From Streptomyces sp. CBMA29 (GTDB taxonomy: Bacteria; Actinomycetota; Actinomycetes; Streptomycetales; Streptomycetaceae): a DNA stretch of 64,000 bases. Made by a program: the position numbers and the translations under genes. Positions 55,901 through 63,684 of this stretch are shown here, in pieces. Where the stretch lies: NCBI RefSeq assembly GCF_014596445.1, contig NZ_MECL01000115.1:1-64000 (forward strand), read 5' to 3'. Each line of letters starts with the position of its first letter. The first letter of the stretch is position 1. The notes below the pieces were generated by a model. The model was not told the origin of the DNA. It saw nothing but the letters and a program-made list of their open reading frames with translations, and made no database searches.

Positions 55901-56721
55901 CGGTCGATCCGGACGCGGGACCGTATCCGCTGCTGGCCGGCGCGGGCGGCACCACCGTCGAGCTGACCTTCGTCGGACCGGGCCGCCGCGGCGCGCCCCG
56001 CCGCGTCGCCGTCGTCCCGCTGATCGACGAACGTCCGCTGCGCTATCAGCACTGGGTGGCCAAACGCCGTTCGGTCGTACGGCAGTTGAGCGGCGGCCGG
56101 TGCGGTTATCTGCACATCCCCGACATGGGCGGCTCCGGCTGGGCGCAGTTCAACCGCGACCTGCGGATGGAAGTCGCCTACGACGCCCTGCTCGTGGACG
56201 TCCGCGGCAACGCGGGCGGTCATATCAGCGAACTGGTCATCGAGAAGCTGACCCGCACCATCCTCGGCTGGGACCTCACCCGCAACGCGCAGCCGGTCTC
56301 CTACACCGGCAACGCCCCGCGCGGCCCGGTCGTCGCCATCGCCGACGAAGCGACGTCGTCCGACGGCGACATGATCACCGCCGCCTTCAAACTCCTCGGC
56401 ATAGGGCCGGTCGTCGGCTCCCGCACCTGGGGCGGCGTCGTCGGCATGACCGGCCGCCACCGCCTCGGCGACGGCACCGTCATCACCGTGCCGATGAACG
56501 CCGCCTGGTTCGACGCGTACGGCTGGTCCGTCGAGAACCACGGCGTCGACCCCGACATCGACGCCCTGCGCACCCCCCTGGACTGGGCCGAGGGCCGCCA
56601 CGGCCAGATGGACGTCGCCGTCCGCACCGCCCTCGCCCTCCTGGCCGAACACCCCGCCGCCACCCCGCCCGACCTCACCACCCGCCCCAACCGCCAACGC
56701 CCCCCACTCCCCCCGCGCTGA
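52999..56721 (+). CDS. Tricorn-type protease (S41 family) with long inserted linkers
   Basis: A 1240-residue cytoplasmic peptidase, longer than the usual ~1070. The order is: a six-bladed propeller (YLRFPHLHGDLLSFAAEDDIW onward), a second propeller with WTPDGQVLAVSSHG-like blades, a core C1 domain with the catalytic His in GTSHAYV (about residue 895), a PDZ domain (about 917-1000), and the C2 domain with the nucleophile in DEATSSDGDMITAAF (about 1120) and SRTWGGVVG. Two low-complexity insertions at about residues 375-475 and 517-565 (Ala/Thr/Glu and Asp/Gly) interrupt the second propeller. Tricorn degrades peptides released by the proteasome, which actinomycetes have. Start ATG 52999; a GTG three codons later is also possible. 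Confidence 0.93.
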   Translation: MGGVSDGAYLRFPHLHGDLLSFAAEDDIWVAPLGAAGGSAGRAWRVTADRTRVGPPRLSPDGSTIAFTTWRSLDPEVYLVPTDGGESRRLTYWGSSDTRVCSWTPDGQVLAVSSHGQPFAYHTWAHSVPVDGGTGGPLPWGPVSDIAVCDENGEPGERRTLLLTGTPPHEPHAWKRYRGGATGRLWLHGERLVPDIDGHLASPMFVSGRIAFLSDHEGIGNLYSCHPDGTDLRRHTDHAEFYARSAATDGRRVVYQCAGELWLVEDLAAPDARPRRLDIRLGGARSGQRPYQVPAASNLDSLAMDGTGRASAVCVRGSLYWLTHRDGPARTIADEPGARVRLPEMLGDTGLVAFVTDAEGEDGIELAHLPGRASRTAIRGGARDSAAADAKAQVTEAADVTEVTEELTDAVPVAEAGGASGKGGPGVDRSSTVYTEAADGHGKGDGGTRTPASGGQSPDTDAYTNDVFGGDGVDEPDRPTRLAVGKLGRVLELVSSPDGGTLAVATNDGRLLLVTTGEAEDDSDGDEGGDPYGLGDDVRADVRDEPGGAGDGTRDGIRRVPLDDRTTDGRTMAGAVNELIRSTNGPVRDLAFSPDSAWLTWSHPGIGRSLRSVKIARLSDHSIIDVTNGRFEDEQPVFTRDGRYLAFLSWRGFDPVYDVHTGDLSFPLGCRPYLVPLNSATPSPFALPVDGRPIGGGLDPGESGGGDGPVVVEVEGLANRVTPFPVPASKYSALEPVHNGLVWLRWPISGALGETFANPTDPSARPTLEYYNLTKSKRTELVHHMDWYAVSGDGQRLAVFDEGELAVLPATERGDDDSTVYVDMRRILHEVDPTAEWRQSYAEAGRLIRDYFWAPDMCGVDWPAILDQYRPLVERVATPDEFADLLREVLGELGTSHAYVAPARRNEGPPHYQRPIGLLGADFQHGKDGTWSVLRILPGESSDSKARSPLAGTGIREGAVLTHIDGRPVDPDAGPYPLLAGAGGTTVELTFVGPGRRGAPRRVAVVPLIDERPLRYQHWVAKRRSVVRQLSGGRCGYLHIPDMGGSGWAQFNRDLRMEVAYDALLVDVRGNAGGHISELVIEKLTRTILGWDLTRNAQPVSYTGNAPRGPVVAIADEATSSDGDMITAAFKLLGIGPVVGSRTWGGVVGMTGRHRLGDGTVITVPMNAAWFDAYGWSVENHGVDPDIDALRTPLDWAEGRHGQMDVAVRTALALLAEHPAATPPDLTTRPNRQRPPLPPR

Positions 56722-56767
56722 AGTTCTCGATCACGCCATACCGATGCGAGGAAATCCTCGACCCACA

Positions 56768-57313
56768 TCAACGCAACGCCTGCGCCGCCCGCCGATAACC
56801 CAGCGCGTCGGCCCCGGCCGCTTCCCGAAGCGCCCTGACACCCTCGGCAGCGAGAACGTCCTCCGCTCTTCCCTGACAAGCGATCTCAAACTCGAGCAAC
56901 GAACTCTGCGCCTGCCCGTCAATTACTGAAGGCCAACCACCTGCCGCCTCCAGAGCTTTCCCCTTGATCCTCTGCAGCGATTCACCGGGATGAACTTCAC
57001 TAATGAACTCGAGAACCATCCGAGTCATCTCGACACCAGCAACGAAGAATGCCGAAGCGTCCATCGACTGCAAGTACCTAGAACTCAGCGAATTACAATC
57101 TTCAATAGCACCACGAACGATGCCCTGATTCAATTCTCGACGCCCGGATGCCGCAACCATTCCGGACTGGATTCCAGCATCTACGCCATAGTAATCCTCA
57201 TCCAGTCCACTCGCCTCAGACAGAATATACAGCGCACCCCCAACTCTGACAGCAGTCGCGCAGGCCAGCGCCTTTTCTGCCGAATAATGAAATTGACTTT
57301 GAGAATCAGACAC
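56768..57313 (-). CDS. Orphan protein from a lower-GC segment, function unknown
   Basis: A 181-residue soluble, mostly alpha-helical protein (HYSAEKALACATAVRVGGALYILSEASGLDEDYYGVDAGIQ, SMDASAFFVAGVEMTRMVLEFISEVHPGESLQRIKGKALEAAG). No family recognised. The GTG start has GAGGGGAG 5 bp upstream. Its 5' two-thirds and leader use many A/T-ending codons, unlike every neighbour; only the last ~40 codons look host-like. It lies between the tricorn gene and a truncated FG-GAP gene whose break coincides with its leader, so it probably arrived by transfer. Confidence 0.75.
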   Translation of the reverse strand: MSDSQSQFHYSAEKALACATAVRVGGALYILSEASGLDEDYYGVDAGIQSGMVAASGRRELNQGIVRGAIEDCNSLSSRYLQSMDASAFFVAGVEMTRMVLEFISEVHPGESLQRIKGKALEAAGGWPSVIDGQAQSSLLEFEIACQGRAEDVLAAEGVRALREAAGADALGYRRAAQALR

Positions 57314-57355
57314 AAAATCTCCCCTCAACAATCACTCTACGGCTACAAGTGAACC

Positions 57356-58197
57356 TACTTCCATATCGCAGACCTATCGGACGTCAATGTCGCCCCCCTC
57401 CGGGTCAAGAAAGCTTCACACATCGTCGAATACCCCGGAGCAGCGCCGACCGCGACGTCGGCGCAGTTCGCCGGCTCCGTCGGGCTCGGTTACCTGACCA
57501 GCCCGCCACGACCGACACGGGAGGTGACCTCAACGGGGACGGCATTCCTGACCTCCTCGCGATCGACAACACGAGCCACCTGCGTTTCTACCCGGGCACC
57601 AGCTCCGGCAAGTCGAGCAACGGGCCCACCATCGGCGGTGGTTGGGCGGGGGCGGACATCAGTCACCGCGGGGACTGGACCGGTGACGGCTATGAGGATC
57701 TGATCGCCCGTCTACCCAATGACAGCGCCCGTCTGTGGGTGTATCCCGGTGACGGATCGGGCGACTTCGGCACCCGCCGTCCGCTCAACCGTCCCTCGGG
57801 ATCGCCGAGCGCCGACTGGTCGCAGACCACGGCGGTGATCTCGGTCGGCGATGTGGACGGGGACGGGCTGGGGGATCTGTGGACCCGGAATCGCAGCACC
57901 GGGGTGCTGACCCAGTACCTGAACGACGCCGCTGATCCGCAGGGTCCGGGGGCACCGCTCGGACGGGGCGGCAACCGCACGACCATCGGCTCCGGATTCA
58001 ACGGAAGCACACCGGGGGTGGCGGCCGTCGGCGACGCGGATGGTGACGGCCACCCCGATCTCTGGGCGACCTGGACGTCGGACGATCACCTCCACTTCTA
58101 CGCCGGTGCCGGTTATCCCACGGCACCGCGCGGTTTCGCCGCGCCGGTCGATGCCAGCGGAGGAGGCTGGACCAGCGTGATCGACGCCATCTCCTGA
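57356..58197 (+). pseudogene. Truncated, frameshifted FG-GAP/VCBS-repeat protein
   Basis: From about 57359 to 57510 one frame encodes a normal-looking segment (ADLSDVNVAPLRVKKASH, then VEYPGAAPTATSAQFAGSVG and LGYLTSPP) with no start. From about 57515 a different frame carries FG-GAP repeats with Ca2+-binding loops: DTGGDLNGDGIPDLLAID, HRGDWTGDGYEDLIAR, VGDVDGDGLGDLWTR and VGDADGDGHPDLWATW, ending at 58197. The two parts look like one gene broken by a frameshift near 57510 and cut at the 5' end where the low-GC segment begins. Intact relatives are large secreted beta-propeller proteins. A GTG at 57349 would open the second frame, but the first ~50 residues would be out-of-frame noise. Confidence 0.75.
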
Positions 58198-58224
58198 CGC
58201 GAGCCCGGCCACGGGCATACGGGA

Positions 58225-58254
58225 GAAGGGGCACCCCCGAGGGGGTGCCCCTTC
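58225..58254. terminator. Bidirectional terminator between convergent genes
   Basis: A 14-bp perfect stem GAAGGGGCACCCCC / GGGGGTGCCCCTTC with a 2-nt centre, followed by CTTTGT, lies between the FG-GAP pseudogene and the convergent CsbD-like gene. Confidence 0.85.
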
Positions 58255-58278
58255 CTTTGTCACGGTGTTCGCGTGACG

Positions 58279-58515
58279 TCAGGCCCAGTCGTCCTGGTCC
58301 GCGTCGCTCGACTCGGAGCCGAGGCGGTCCTGCGACGGGTCCTCGACGTCGGAGCGGCGGTCCTGCTGCCCCTGGTCCTGCTGGGTGCCGCGCTGCATGT
58401 TGTCGCGCGCGTCGTCCGCGGACTCGGCCGCCTTGTCGCGCTGGTCGCCGGCCGCGCCCTTGGCCTTGTCGGCGAACTCGCTGGCCTTGTCCTTGAACTG
58501 GTCGAAAGCGCCCAT
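58279..58515 (-). CDS. Small hydrophilic CsbD-like / MT0933-antitoxin-like protein
   Basis: A 78-residue highly charged protein with no hydrophobic core: MGAFDQFKDKASEFADKAKG followed by Asp/Gln-rich repeats. The Lys/Ala/Asp 'DKA' periodicity matches CsbD-type stress proteins and the MT0933-type antitoxin family, which are easily confused at this length. The ATG has a strong GGAGGAG site 6-7 bp upstream, suggesting high expression. No toxin partner is visible, so a general-stress protein is the safer reading. Confidence 0.8.
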   Translation of the reverse strand: MGAFDQFKDKASEFADKAKGAAGDQRDKAAESADDARDNMQRGTQQDQGQQDRRSDVEDPSQDRLGSESSDADQDDWA

Positions 58516-58638
58516 GATCACTCCTCCTGGAGTCTGTGGGGATGGGGCCTCGACCAGACTTACACGGGTGTGCGAAGTGCGCATCTCGGGACGAAAAGCC
58601 CAGCGCGACAAGGGCTTTGGGGTCACGGAGCGTGAGGC

Positions 58639-59559
58639 TCAGCCGGTCGGTCCCGTGGTCGCGCCGGCCGATCGGGCCGTCTCGTCGGCGGCGCCGCCCC
58701 GGCCGACGAGGCCGCGGTGGGTGCCGGCCGCGCGGGCGAGGGCGGGTTCGACCTGCCGCATCTGCCGCTGCCCGAGGGCGCCGCCGATGACGGACGGAAG
58801 ATAGCCGCGGACGGACTGCATGCCGCGCAGCCACGCCTGGCCGTAGACGTGCGGGGAGCGGCGGACGATCCCGGCGGCGATACGGTCGACGGCGGGTTCG
58901 AGCGGATAGGTGCGGTTGGCGGGCCAGGGCAGCTTGGAGCGCAGGCCGCGCAGGACGTCGTCCTCGTCGGCGCCGCGCACCATGTCGGTGTCGGTCCAGC
59001 TCAGGTAGCCGACGCCGACCTTGACACCCTTGTGGCCCACCTCCCCGCGCAGGCAGTGCGCGAACGCCTCGACGCCCGACTTGCTCGCGCAGTACGCGGC
59101 CATCAGCGGCGCCGGGGTCAGCGCGGCCAGTGAGGCGATCTGGAGCAGATAGCCGCGCGACCGCAGCAGCGCGGGCAGGAAGGCGCGGGCGGTGGTGATG
59201 CTGCCCAGCAGATTGACCTGGATGACGCGGTCGAACGCCTCGGGGTCGGAGTCCAGGAAGGGGCCGCCGGTGGCCACCCCCGCGTTGGCGACGACGACGT
59301 CGACCCGGCCGAAGCGCTCGGCGACCTCCTCGGCCACCGCCGCCATCGCGGCCCGGTCGGTGACGTCGGCGGTCCACCAGCCCGCCCGCGCCCCGATCGA
59401 CTCGGCGACCTTCTTCAGCTCGTCCGGCTCCAGGCCGACCAGCGCCAGCGTCGCCCCGCGCGCGGCGAGCTTGCGCGCCAGCAGCGCCCCCACCCCGCGC
59501 GCCGCCCCTGTGACCACCACGACCTGCCCGTCGAGCGAGCTGTCCGTACGGCTGCTCAT
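58639..59559 (-). CDS. SDR-family dehydrogenase (SadH-like), third gene of the monooxygenase operon
   Basis: A 306-residue short-chain dehydrogenase. Cofactor loop VVVVTGAARGVGALLARKLAARGA; NAG motif VVVANAGVATGG; catalytic LLQIASLAAL and YCASKSGVEAF. The long C-terminal part with SWTDTDMVRGADEDD and a tail rich in Ala/Gly resembles mycobacterial SadH-type proteins. Its ATG overlaps the stop of the alpha/beta hydrolase gene by 4 bp. It would oxidise or reduce an alcohol or ketone linked to the monooxygenase substrate. Confidence 0.92.
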   Translation of the reverse strand: MSSRTDSSLDGQVVVVTGAARGVGALLARKLAARGATLALVGLEPDELKKVAESIGARAGWWTADVTDRAAMAAVAEEVAERFGRVDVVVANAGVATGGPFLDSDPEAFDRVIQVNLLGSITTARAFLPALLRSRGYLLQIASLAALTPAPLMAAYCASKSGVEAFAHCLRGEVGHKGVKVGVGYLSWTDTDMVRGADEDDVLRGLRSKLPWPANRTYPLEPAVDRIAAGIVRRSPHVYGQAWLRGMQSVRGYLPSVIGGALGQRQMRQVEPALARAAGTHRGLVGRGGAADETARSAGATTGPTG

Positions 59560-60635
59560 GCGCTCTTCTCCTCTGTACGTGTGTCGGTGCGCGGGTCGTC
59601 CGCCGCGCGGGCGTCGCCGGATACGGCGCCCACCCGCAGATAGGCCGCGGCCAGCTTCCGTACCGCCGCGACCACCGCGCTCGCGTCCTCGATCGGGGTC
59701 ATGTGGCCGAGTCCGGGCAGCTCGATCAGGTCGGTGCAATTCGGCAGGGCGGCGGCCATGCCGCGCGCGTGCACGGGAGGGGTGAGCTTGTCGGCGGTGC
59801 CGACCAGCACGGCCGTGGGCGCGCTGAGCGCGGCCAGTTCCGCGTCGAGGTCGAGCGCGGCGAGCACCCGCCCCCACTCGGAGCGCTGGCGCGAACCGCA
59901 GGCGTGCACGATACGGGCGGAGAAGGCCACCTGCTCGCGGGTCGAACCGGACGCCAGCACGCCGTACTTGAGCGCCGCGCGCGAGACCGGGGTGACCGGT
60001 CCGAGCGGCAGCCGGGACACCAGGAGCTGCCGGTGGAAGGCCCGCCGGACGCGCCGGGAGCTGAAGCGGGGCGGCAGCACCTGGGTCGAGCCGAGCAGCC
60101 GGGCGCTGCCGGTGCTGGTCATGAGGACGGCGGCCGTACGCTCCTGGACGGCGGTACGCCCGGAGGCCGCCATGATCGTCATACTGCCCATGGAGTGGCC
60201 GACCAGCACGGCCTTCTCACCCCCGTAAGTACCTCTAACACCGTCGCCAGCGCCTTCGCCCGCGCCTTCGCCCGCATCGTCGCCCGCCCCATGAACGTCG
60301 CGAGCATCACGACCGTCACCGGAAGCACCCCCCGGCAGCACGGCCGTCACCACCGCCTCCAGATCGTCGGCGAGCTGCGTCGTCCCGTACCCCGCCCGCG
60401 ACCGCGGCGACGCGCTGCGCCCGTGCCCGCGCTGGTCGTACGCGATGACCCGGAAGTCGGCGGCGAGCGCCCGGACGACCGGGGCCCAGAACAGGGTGGA
60501 GCAGGTCCAGCCGTGGGCGAGGACGAGCGGCGGGCCGTCGGCGCGGCCGTACTCCTCGACATGGATCCGGGTGCCGTCGGCGGAGACGACGGTCAGCTCA
60601 CGGCGGGCGCGTACCGCCTCGTAGGGCACCGTCAT
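59556..60635 (-). CDS. Alpha/beta hydrolase, second gene of the monooxygenase operon
   Basis: A 359-residue hydrolase. Oxyanion-hole segment LVLAHGWTCSTLFW, DQRGHGRSASP, nucleophile elbow LVGHSMGSM, acid VGTADKLTPP, and the catalytic His in LPGLGHMTPIE. Between the first and second blocks is a ~40-residue low-complexity insertion (GDDAGEGAGEGAGDG), probably a flexible loop. The ATG overlaps the monooxygenase stop by 4 bp. In a Baeyer-Villiger context a hydrolase would open the ester or lactone made by the monooxygenase. Confidence 0.93.
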   Translation of the reverse strand: MTVPYEAVRARRELTVVSADGTRIHVEEYGRADGPPLVLAHGWTCSTLFWAPVVRALAADFRVIAYDQRGHGRSASPRSRAGYGTTQLADDLEAVVTAVLPGGASGDGRDARDVHGAGDDAGEGAGEGAGDGVRGTYGGEKAVLVGHSMGSMTIMAASGRTAVQERTAAVLMTSTGSARLLGSTQVLPPRFSSRRVRRAFHRQLLVSRLPLGPVTPVSRAALKYGVLASGSTREQVAFSARIVHACGSRQRSEWGRVLAALDLDAELAALSAPTAVLVGTADKLTPPVHARGMAAALPNCTDLIELPGLGHMTPIEDASAVVAAVRKLAAAYLRVGAVSGDARAADDPRTDTRTEEKSA

Positions 60636-62143
60636 GACACGGCCTCCACGGCCTCCACGGCCTCGCGCCGGCCCGCGACCGGGGCCAGCACCTCGTATTC
60701 GGAGAGTTTCAACTGCCGGGTGGCGCGCCGGAATTCGGCGGTGGTGCCGGGCCAGGCGGTGGTGTTGCGGCCGTTCGCGTCGAGATACCAGCTCTTGCAG
60801 CCGCCGGTGTTCCAGACAGTACGGGCGGCGCGGCGCTGCATCTCCTCGTTCCAGGCGGTGACGGCCTCGGGCCTGGCCTGGAGGGCGGCGGCGCCGGTGG
60901 CGTCGAGGGTGCGCATGAAGTCGGCGACGTAGTTCAGCGACGACTCGATCATCAGGATCATCGAGCTGTTACCGAGGCCGGTGTTGGGGCCGATGATGAA
61001 CAGGAGGTTGGGGAAGCCGTCGACCGCGCAGCCGCGCAGCGCGGCCATGCCGTCCTTCCAGTGCTCGGCGAGCGTACGGCCGTCGGCGCCGGTCACCCGG
61101 TCGCCGATCGGCATGTCGGTGACGTGGAAGCCGGTGCCGAAGACGATCGCGTCGACCTCGCGCTCGGTGCCGTCGGCGGTGACGATCGTCGAGCCGCGGA
61201 CCTCGCTGAGCGCGGAGGTGACGACCTCGGTGTTGGGCTGCGCGAGCGCCGGATAGTAGGTGTTGGACAGCAGGATGCGCTTGCAGCCGATGGTGTAGTC
61301 GGGGGTGAGGCGGGCGCGCAGTTCCGGGTCCTTCACCGACCGCCTCAGGTGGTTGGCCGCGATCCGCTCGGCGGCCTTGAGCAGCTTCGGGTGCCGTACG
61401 AAGGCGCCGACCTGGAACTCCCTGATCAGCCAGAGCAGGCCGCGGCGCGCCTTGGCGGTGGCCGGGACCTTGCCGTGCAGCCAGCGCTCGGCGGCGCTGA
61501 CCCCGCGGTCGACGCGCGGCATCACCCACGGCGGGGTGCGCTGCACGACGGTCAGCCGGGCGACCTCCGGCTGGATGGACGGCACGATCTGGATCGCGGA
61601 CGCGCCCGTGCCGACCATGGCGACGCGCTTGCCCTTGAGGTCGAAGTCGTGGTCCCAGCGCGAGGAGTGGAAGACGCGCCCGGGGAAGTCCTCGATCCCG
61701 GGGATGTCGGGGATCTTCGGGTCGGACAGCGGCCCGGTCGCGGAGACGACGACATCGGCGGTCAGCTCGCCCGCCGCGGTCGTCAGATGCCAGCGGTTCG
61801 CGTCGCCGTCCCAGCGGGCCCGCCGCACCTCGGCGCCGAACCGCAGGTGCGGGCGGAGCCCGAAGGTGTCGGTGACCCGCTCCAGATACGCCCGGATGTG
61901 CTCCTGCCCGGAGAAGGCGCGCGGCCAGTCGGGGTTGGGCGCGAAGGAGAACGAGTACAGGTGCGACGGTACGTCGCAGGCGCAGCCCGGATAGCTGTTG
62001 TCGCGCCAGGTCCCGCCGACCGAGTCCGCGCGCTCCAGGACCACGAAGTCCGTGATGCCCTCGCGCCGCAGCCGTACCGCGGCCCCCAGCCCGCCGAACC
62101 CGGACCCGATCACCGCCACCCGCACGTGTTCGAGCTCGTCCAT
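60632..62143 (-). CDS. Flavin-containing monooxygenase, Baeyer-Villiger type (MymA/EthA-like)
   Basis: A 503-residue FAD/NADPH enzyme. FAD loop VAVIGSGFGGLGAAVRLRREG; the BVMO fingerprint FPGRVFHSSRWDHD (F-x-G-x3-H-x3-W-D); NADPH loop VAMVGTGASAIQIVPSI; and ATGxxxP-type VFGTGFHVTDMPI. The NSYPGCACDVPSHLYSFSFAPNPDW block is typical of type I BVMOs. First of three genes joined by 4-bp overlaps (monooxygenase, hydrolase, SDR), the same set as the first three genes of the mycobacterial mymA operon. Oxidation of a ketone or fatty-acyl substrate is inferred. A MerR gene is divergent from it. Confidence 0.95.
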   Translation of the reverse strand: MDELEHVRVAVIGSGFGGLGAAVRLRREGITDFVVLERADSVGGTWRDNSYPGCACDVPSHLYSFSFAPNPDWPRAFSGQEHIRAYLERVTDTFGLRPHLRFGAEVRRARWDGDANRWHLTTAAGELTADVVVSATGPLSDPKIPDIPGIEDFPGRVFHSSRWDHDFDLKGKRVAMVGTGASAIQIVPSIQPEVARLTVVQRTPPWVMPRVDRGVSAAERWLHGKVPATAKARRGLLWLIREFQVGAFVRHPKLLKAAERIAANHLRRSVKDPELRARLTPDYTIGCKRILLSNTYYPALAQPNTEVVTSALSEVRGSTIVTADGTEREVDAIVFGTGFHVTDMPIGDRVTGADGRTLAEHWKDGMAALRGCAVDGFPNLLFIIGPNTGLGNSSMILMIESSLNYVADFMRTLDATGAAALQARPEAVTAWNEEMQRRAARTVWNTGGCKSWYLDANGRNTTAWPGTTAEFRRATRQLKLSEYEVLAPVAGRREAVEAVEAVS

Positions 62144-62507
62144 GGCACCGCCTTCCGCCGACTTCCGCCGACTTGTGCCCCCGTCGATCATGCCAGCAAT
62201 CACTGGCGCGATCTGGACTGTAGACCATGCCGGGTTACCTCCGGTAGGGGTTGGGGTGGAAGTCGTCCGGACGCGGGGGCGTGCGATGGGGCGCGCGGAG
62301 GCGTACGACGGGGTGCGCGGTGGGGCGTACGGACCCGGACGAGAGGCGTACGGCGGGGGCGTGCACGTCCGGACCCCGGGGCGCTCGAGGGAGCGTACGG
62401 GTCAGGACACGGCGGCGTACGGCGAGGCGCGCGGCGGCGGATGTCACGACGGAATACCTGCCCAGGGGCGGGGTCGGGCAGCCCCGAACAGCACATAGGC
62501 TGGCCGC
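62144..62507. other. Divergent promoter region between the monooxygenase operon and merR
   Basis: The 364 bp hold no credible gene. Near the monooxygenase are two small palindromes: GCCAG-CAATCA-CTGGC at 62188-62203 and TACCTCCGGTA at 62236-62246, candidate MerR sites. From about 62300 to 62430 the sequence repeats GCGTACG at least five times in irregular spacing. Confidence 0.6.
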
Positions 62508-63560
62508 GTGGACGACAACGGAAGCGGCGGCGCGGGGGGCGGAAGCAGGGGCGGCGGAAGCGGCGGCGGCGCGGGGCGCAGCGGCGGCGCGGGGGGCGGC
62601 GGCGGCACGGGGGGCGGCGGCTCAGCTCACGGCGCGGGCGACGGCGCGGGCGCGGAGCGCGAGTACCGCGTGGAGGAGCTGGCCAAGGCGGCCGGGATCC
62701 CCGTCAGGACGCTGCGGTTCTACCGTGAGCGGCGACTGCTGCCGCCACCGCGGCGGGACGGCCGGATCGCCTGGTACTCCGAGGCCCATCTCGCCCGGCT
62801 GCGGACCATCGCGGGGCTGCTGGAGCGCGGCCACACCCTCGGCGGCATCGCCGAGCTGATCGCCGCGTGGGAGAACGGCCGCACGCTCGGCGGCGTCGCC
62901 GAACTGCTCGGCCTGGAGGGCGCCCTCACCGCGCCCTGGTCGGAGGAGACCCCGGTCCGCCTCACACCGGAGGAACTGGCCGACTACTTCGGCGAGGACG
63001 TCACCCCGGAGAATCTGACGACGGCCCTCGACATCGGCTACATCGGCGTCGACGGCGAGAACGTCATCCACATCAGCCGCCGCCTGCTCGACGCCTCCGC
63101 CGCCCTCGTCCACGAGGGCGTGCCGCTGGCCGCCGTCCTCGCCGCCGGACGCGGCGTGCGCGCCCACACCGACGCGCTCGCCGACCTCTTCACCCAGGTC
63201 ATCCGCACCCACGTCATCGGGCCCATGGACGACCTCCCGCCCGCCGAGGCCCACCGCATAGCCGAGTCGCTGCAACGCCTGCGGCCCCTCGCCAAGAACA
63301 TCGTCGACGCCGAAATGGGGCTCGCGATGGAGCGGCGGGTACGCGCCGAGATCGACGCCTGGCTGCGACAGCAGGCGGAACGGGCGGAGGGCGCTGCGGA
63401 AGCTGATGCGGACGGCGGTACGGAAGCACGTACGGACGGCGGTACGGACGGCGGTACGGAAGCACGTACGGACGGCGGTACGGACGGCGGTACGGAAGCC
63501 CGTACGGACGGCGGTACGAAAATCGGTACGGACCCGGCCGGACCCACCGCCGGCGGCTGA
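62508..63560 (+). CDS. MerR-family regulator with Gly-rich N-terminus and repeat-built C-terminus
   Basis: A 350-residue protein. The first ~50 residues are almost only Gly, Ser and Ala. The MerR HTH follows (EYRVEELAKAAGIPVRTLRFYRERRLLPPPRRDGRIAWYSEAHLARLRTIAGLLERGHTLGGI), then a helical effector domain of ~200 residues. The last ~45 residues include three 12-residue repeats (GGTEARTDGGTD). GTG start. It is divergent from the monooxygenase operon and is its probable regulator. The tail and N-terminus look like recent low-complexity expansions outside the functional core. Confidence 0.9.
   Translation: MDDNGSGGAGGGSRGGGSGGGAGRSGGAGGGGGTGGGGSAHGAGDGAGAEREYRVEELAKAAGIPVRTLRFYRERRLLPPPRRDGRIAWYSEAHLARLRTIAGLLERGHTLGGIAELIAAWENGRTLGGVAELLGLEGALTAPWSEETPVRLTPEELADYFGEDVTPENLTTALDIGYIGVDGENVIHISRRLLDASAALVHEGVPLAAVLAAGRGVRAHTDALADLFTQVIRTHVIGPMDDLPPAEAHRIAESLQRLRPLAKNIVDAEMGLAMERRVRAEIDAWLRQQAERAEGAAEADADGGTEARTDGGTDGGTEARTDGGTDGGTEARTDGGTKIGTDPAGPTAGG
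63414..63521. repeat. 36-bp tandem repeat, three copies, in-frame in merR
   Basis: Three consecutive 36-bp units encode GGTEARTDGGTD twice and GGTEARTDGGTK once. Each unit is itself built from GGTACGGA-like subunits. Copy-number change would stay in frame. Confidence 0.9.
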
Positions 63561-63684
63561 CGTACGGACCTCGCCCGACGTACCGCCCGCGTCTGCCCCG
63601 TCACATCACCCCGCACATCGCGAGCGCGCCGCCGCACGACCTGCGAGAGTGGACCCAAGGCCGTACCGACCCGGGAGGTGCCCC

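Noticed and set aside
56990-57352. A 120-codon plus-strand frame in the low-GC segment
   Set aside because: No ribosome binding site; the minus-strand frame has a strong one and a coherent helical protein, and the plus frame is fully antisense to it.
58279-58515. Toxin-antitoxin system based on the MT0933-like protein
   Set aside because: No toxin-sized partner gene overlaps or neighbours it; the adjacent genes are an SDR and an FG-GAP pseudogene.
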